From: Lasiosphaeris hirsuta
Lineage: Eukaryota > Ascomycota > Sordariomycetes > Sordariales > Lasiosphaeriaceae
Length of the DNA stretch: 64,000 nucleotides
Assembly (NCBI GenBank): GCA_030549175.1
Contig: JAUKUA010000003.1
Location: forward strand, 2,046,001-2,110,000
Direction of reading: 5' to 3'
Shown: piece by piece, positions 59,213-64,000 of the stretch
Position numbering within the stretch: the stretch's first letter is position 1
Layout of the letters: each line of letters begins with the position of its first letter
Notes under the pieces: generated by a model
What the model was told of the DNA's origin: nothing
Databases searched by the model: none
Seen by the model: the letters and a program-made list of their open reading frames with translations, nothing else
Program-made: the position numbers and the translations under genes

Positions 59213-62200
59213 TTCGGTTGTTTAATTGCTGTGTATCTCGATTGAAGATATTAGCTACCGTTGACCCCGACCCCATTAAAATCGAGGATATCGAGTTCGG
59301 GTCAAGATTGTTGCAGCCCAAAGTTTCAAGGCTCAAGCGCCCCAATGCCCCCTCCCCCTCCTCCCCCTTCCCAAAAGACTCGTGGATCCCGTTGTTATCG
59401 GATCGCAAATTTCGCGAAATCCTGCCGATAAATCGGCCCGTAGGGAGCCGCCAACGGGACACCAAGTATTAAATTCCACAGGGCTGATGGGATGGCATCA
59501 CGTATTCCCATGAAATAAAGAGGTGACTTTTGAGACGGTCCTTTCCTTTGCCAGCGGGGTGGGTACCCCTGGGCCAAGTGCCCGGAGCCGCCCCCCGGCC
59601 GCCTCCCTGTCCTTCATCTCCAAACCCCAGTTCAGGCTGGGTATTGCTGCGATGATGCCGTCCCGCTGCGTATATATTCCTGGAAATGTATATCAGTAGC
59701 TTTTTGCAATATTCATGTGGCGTCGGGTGAGCCCGGTCGTAGCTCCGTCATGTTACACAGCACTGGTTGTTGATTTCTCCCACTCCGCCAACGTACTTTA
59801 AGCCAGGATGGCCAAAACACCCAGTGAAATAGATTGACCTGCCTTCTTGGGTGAGATTGAACAAAGAGATGGGAGAGACATTCATCACCTCTCAATATCA
59901 CTTTGGCACCACGGCATCACACCTTGATCTCAGATCTCAGTCAGTTATCTACCTGTAACCTCAGATATCCATGTCCAGCATGTACCTCTTCCCAAAACCC
60001 GGGCCGGGGCAACGACCACAGACCGAGGTGGTCCGACGTCGCCAAGTGTTGACCTTTCAGCCAAGATGACGACCACCCAACGGGTCAACAGTGACGGACA
60101 CCGGCAAACAACCCGGTATTAGGCGAGTACCTCATCGCACTGGTTTTCTGTGTATGCTGTGTTGGAGAGAGAAGGGCACTACCGCGGAAGGCACGGCAAG
60201 CGTTGCAAGAAAGGACGTACCCCTGACTCCTTCCCCGAACACCCCGAACACTAACTAGTAGAGGTGGCGTGTGACTCCTCCCCTAACCTTCCCTCAAGCA
60301 TCGCAGACCCAGCCGAAGCTCATCGGGTGCCGTCACAACTACATCCAAAGTGCCCAGCTTCATCCCCCTGGGTTCAGCTAGCCGGAACGTCCATTGACTG
60401 GCTACCGTTGTCATCGACTAGCGTGGCGGTGCTGTCGCGCAATTTAGGGGGAATGGGTTGTAGGGCAGAAGGATTCAGCCACCTGCCAGGACGGGCTTGT
60501 AAGAAAAGTTCTAGAGGTCAATTGAATAGAGGAGAGAAAATCACAAAGTGCGAGCGCCGTCGGAAACGGTGGTCGGTCGGAGGATGGAAGAGCGTTGACG
60601 GGTGAGTGTCCCTGCATCCTGGGGAATGTCGCATTTACAATCGTAGCCGGCTTACATTACGATATGTCTCACCCGTATGTGACCGTTGCCGTCGTATAGC
60701 GAGAGCAAAAACGCCTCGGTCACGGATTTGGACACGGAGATTCCATCCAAATACCTTTTTCCCCTTAGCTCCTGGGCGGATACCTCTCTGACCACATCCT
60801 ACCTGCCTCGGCGACTGAAGAATGTGGCCGGTCCTGTGGGTACGGCATGGAATAACATGCAGACCGCGCATGCGTGACGGGCTGTTATTCATGGATTTCG
60901 AGCGAGACTGCCTCACGAGGCGCCTCATCAAGTCCGCATGGATAGCGTCCTCGCGTGGTGGAGTCGGAGAAATGATGGACAAGATCACGGAGACAGTGCT
61001 TTCCTCTTGGTCTTTACCATCAAGATAGATGGCCCGGCTCCGCTTCTCTCAGCGAACGTGGCGGCATCCCCGGTGGTTTCATTCTGGCGACCAGTAGCAG
61101 TGATGGAAAACGACGAAACGGTCGGAACGCGGCCGATCGATGTCGGATGGGGGAGACACAGCCACAGCTCCCTGGACCTCCAGATCGTCGCTCTCTCTCC
61201 ACATTGATGTCGTGATGCAGTGAGGTGGGCCGTGGCGGTTCAGCAATCAGCACAGCCTCAGGGAGGGCGGGCAATGGCGGGGTGGATACACAAGGGCCAA
61301 CACGCGGGGGTCTCTGGCGATGGGCACCCATGGCTTAACCTTGGGCGGGAACTTTTGTGTTCGCCGGTACTTTTGCAACTTGGTCCACCCGTTCAGAATA
61401 GCCAGGCAGAATTGACCGCTATTTGATGGGAAGAAAAGGGGGCACGGGACGCTGGCGCTTGGTGTTGGGGTGGGAGTTGCGACTTCTCACAAACAAGTCG
61501 AATGGCTGTGGCGCAGCAAGTTCTCTGGATGGAAATCTTCTGGAAAAAGTATAGAGGCAGCCCATGAGTAAAAATGTTAGCATAGCAAGTCAATGTTGCA
61601 GCCCACCCGCAGTCGCACTCGGCTGCTGCCATTCTCGGCCGGTTTCGTTGGGACGAGAGATAAATGGGTCAGTGTTGGAGACTGGCCTATCATAGCTGCA
61701 TCTTTACTTGAGACCGGTCACAAGATGCACACGGACGTCTTCCCTCGTGCCTGACTTCCTGGGACCTGAATGGAAGCGATATTTGATTCTCACCAAGCCC
61801 GTGGGCAGTGAAGCAAATTGTCTTGTAATGTGCATAGGGGTCAACAAGAGAAGCGAGACGGAGTCATTTAGTTGGACGACAACATTTCTAGTGTACTGGT
61901 TGCAGGCAGCTTTCATGTGCCGAATTCAGCATCAAGCTTCGAAATGTGTCGAGCCGGGGTCATAATCTTCCCGATTGAGAGGGAGTTGTTCCGGCACACT
62001 GCGGGAGCATCGGCGAAATTTCGAGGGCGCAGGGGGGAGGCCTAACGATGTTTGGCTCGAACATGGACGCCGCCAGGAGGCATCGAATGGGTTGGCGATG
62101 CAGTGCAAACGGGCCTGGCCACTTTTCTCGAACATGGCCTTCCGTGGAAGGTCGACTGCGTCAGGCAAGGGCCGACGCCAAAAACGCAGTGCGCCCATCT

Positions 62201-64000
62201 TGCGTCCTCAGCACTTGGCTTGGCCTTGTTTTGCCATTTCATAGGGCAAGCGGAAGACAGGCACTGGCTTCCTGAATTTAGGGCTGATCCAGGACCTGCA
62301 CAACCCGCTCCCTTGCAAAGGGCCAATGTACACCACCTGTAGGCGGAAGAGACTTGGCTCGTAGGGCTGAAATGGAGGGGGACTTCGATTTCTTTGATGA
62401 ATTTGCCCTGGGTGTCGTGGCCGCCCCGCGAATTTCCCCAATGGCTGGGACGGGATGTCCCTTGATCATCTCCTGATCGATGCTGGCTTTATAAAATGCC
62501 GCTTGAAATGACGAGCGCAAATTTCGGTGCCCCACCGCTATTCTGGGACATGACAACCATACACCGTGTTGCAAAAGTGTTCGGATTCAACGGCCAGGGC
62601 GATGACCAAGCCGAGGCCGTTTGATTCCAGCGTAGACAAGAAGGGCAGGACGACTCAACCACGACTGACCTGGGGAGCCATTATGTCTGACAATTGCGTG
62701 GCGGAACAGCCTGGGAAGTCCTAAATGATGGAGGGTGAATGCAACAACATATGCCGCGATCGCGGAGCGTGTCGCCCAACTCCCCCGCAAAAATGCCTGC
62801 TATTGTGGCCGAGGACCGCGCGGTTTAGTCGCACATAACAATGGCAAATTCGTCACCCCTCGTCTCGCTATCGGCCGTGCTTGCATTTGGATGATTGCGC
62901 GATGCTGTCCTGAATGCACCTAGGGAACTTCATGAAGGTGGTGCGCCACCTGATATCAAATGCGCCAGGGCTTGATATGCGGCCACTTCTAGAAAATTGC
63001 AGCCCGTGGCTTTTGCCTCTTGCGGTGAGCTCTTCAGGAGTGCCGCGCCCCATGGAAGTAGTGTACACTAAAGGGCACTAGCTGCTGTGTTGTGCTCCCC
63101 GTTGTCCTGCCCGGCATGTGTCCAATCGACGCAAGAAGAGCCATCGACTCATGATGGAGAGCATCGGCACTGCGGTGAACCTCTCTTGTCCTAATTCTCC
63201 CGTGCCGACACAGTTCAGAAGCTGGGCAGCCAATTAGGGAAGCCGAACCTCAGCCAACCCAGCACAGCCTTGGTGAAACCCCAAGAGGCAGTGTGGTACC
63301 CCCATCGTCTGCAGCAGGGCGAGCTCTACAGATTACGTGACGTATCGCGAGCTGCTCGGCGAGGTAGACGAGGTATAGCAACGTGCGATACATACGTGCG
63401 TACATAGTTAGCGCGAGCACTCAGGACGGCGCATGTTGGGTAAGAGCGGTAACCTCTATTCGGTTTCTGTCTTTATTTTTTTGTGATCGTGATGGGCGTG
63501 TGTGCGGGGAACGGCTTAGATTGCTGCTCCCCATGCCGATCAGTCAAGATGGTGGGGGACACGACACAGCGGAGCCGTCCGGAGACGGTCCGGCTACGAA
63601 TCGAGCGACTGGAGGACTTGAACGACGTGAGGACGGCATCTGCAACGGGTTGGAGGTGAGGTCATGCCTCGCCGTCCGTGAGTGCGAGCCGAGCCATCCA
63701 CCATGTTGGCTGTGGTTGAACAGGCTCCGAGAATGGCACACATAGTGTTGTCCTGTACCTGGTGCGATGGGAGTCTTCGGGGCCGGTCGAGGTTGATTCC
63801 ATGCCAAGGAAGAGGGCGGCAGGACAAAGAGGTAGAGAGAGGGCTTGGCAGTGCGGTGGACAGTGCAGTGGACCCGAGGGCATGTTCATCACGAGCCTGG
63901 ACCGCGACAGCGAGCAAGAGCAGGGGCAGGTAAAGTGGGCGGCTCGGCGGCCTGCAGACCACCCCGTAGCCTGCAGCCCCCCCCCCCCCCCCCTGTGGTT
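59213..64000. other. Intergenic about 4.8 kb to the window end, no supported gene
   Basis: Upstream flank of the Rit1 gene. No ORF has recognisable domains. Short overlapping frames occur on both strands. The stretch ends with a C17 run at 63977-63993. Confidence 0.55.
63977..63993. repeat. C17 homopolymer
   Basis: Seventeen C residues at the window edge, the same length as the run at 39369-39385. Confidence 0.85.

Overview
The window comes from the nuclear genome of a filamentous ascomycete, most likely a Sordariomycete. The genes carry many short introns (about 48 to 171 bases) with GTRNGT donors and CTRAC-type branch sites. The gene set includes typical filamentous-fungal families: a FarA/FarB/CTF1-type Zn2Cys6 regulator, a VIB-1/XprG NDT80-like factor, a HAM-2/PRO22/Far11 STRIPAK subunit and a GRG-1/CCG-1 small protein. 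I see no bacterial, viral, plasmid, CRISPR or transposase sequence. Species cannot be named from this stretch.

Layout. 1-2771 (-): fatty-acid/cutinase-type Zn2Cys6 transcription factor, cut by the window start. 6855-10531 (-): secreted heme peroxidase fused to four WSC domains. 13814-14755 (+): MARVEL-like four-helix membrane protein. 15035-18454 (-): HAM-2/PRO22/Far11. 18995-19833 (-): DUF2011-type protein. 22168-24592 (-): VIB-1-like NDT80 factor. 24593-36482: nearly 12 kb without a gene I can support. 36483-38795 (-): RWD plus RING-IBR-RING ubiquitin ligase. 39671-40502 (+): dolichyl-diphosphatase. 41371-43556 (-): seven-helix membrane protein with a long acidic tail. 46905-47811 (-): EXPERA/EBP-like protein. 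48378-48666 (-): GRG-1-like protein. 53726-55023 (+): Sis1/Psi-type DnaJ. 56745-57533 (+): HAD phosphatase. 57685-59212 (-): Rit1 tRNA ribosyl-phosphate transferase. The remaining long gaps hold only low-complexity tracts and short unsupported ORFs.

The genes are independent housekeeping, signalling and secretory genes, not a cluster. Possible functional links are loose: HAM-2 and VIB-1 homologues act in hyphal fusion and heterokaryon incompatibility, and the DnaJ and the ligase act in protein quality control. The most unusual single gene is the peroxidase-WSC fusion. Its distal heme histidine codon exists only after an 81-base in-frame intron is removed.

Four of the fourteen confident genes (peroxidase-WSC, HAM-2, RBR ligase, EBP-like) need a one-base correction to read through, and each break lies at or close to a C/G homopolymer. 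That pattern suggests consensus errors more than four dead genes. Two introns (in the Zn2Cys6 factor and in HAM-2) are best explained as GC-AG introns. Exon borders were worked out by hand, and reading-frame arithmetic was checked for every multi-exon gene.
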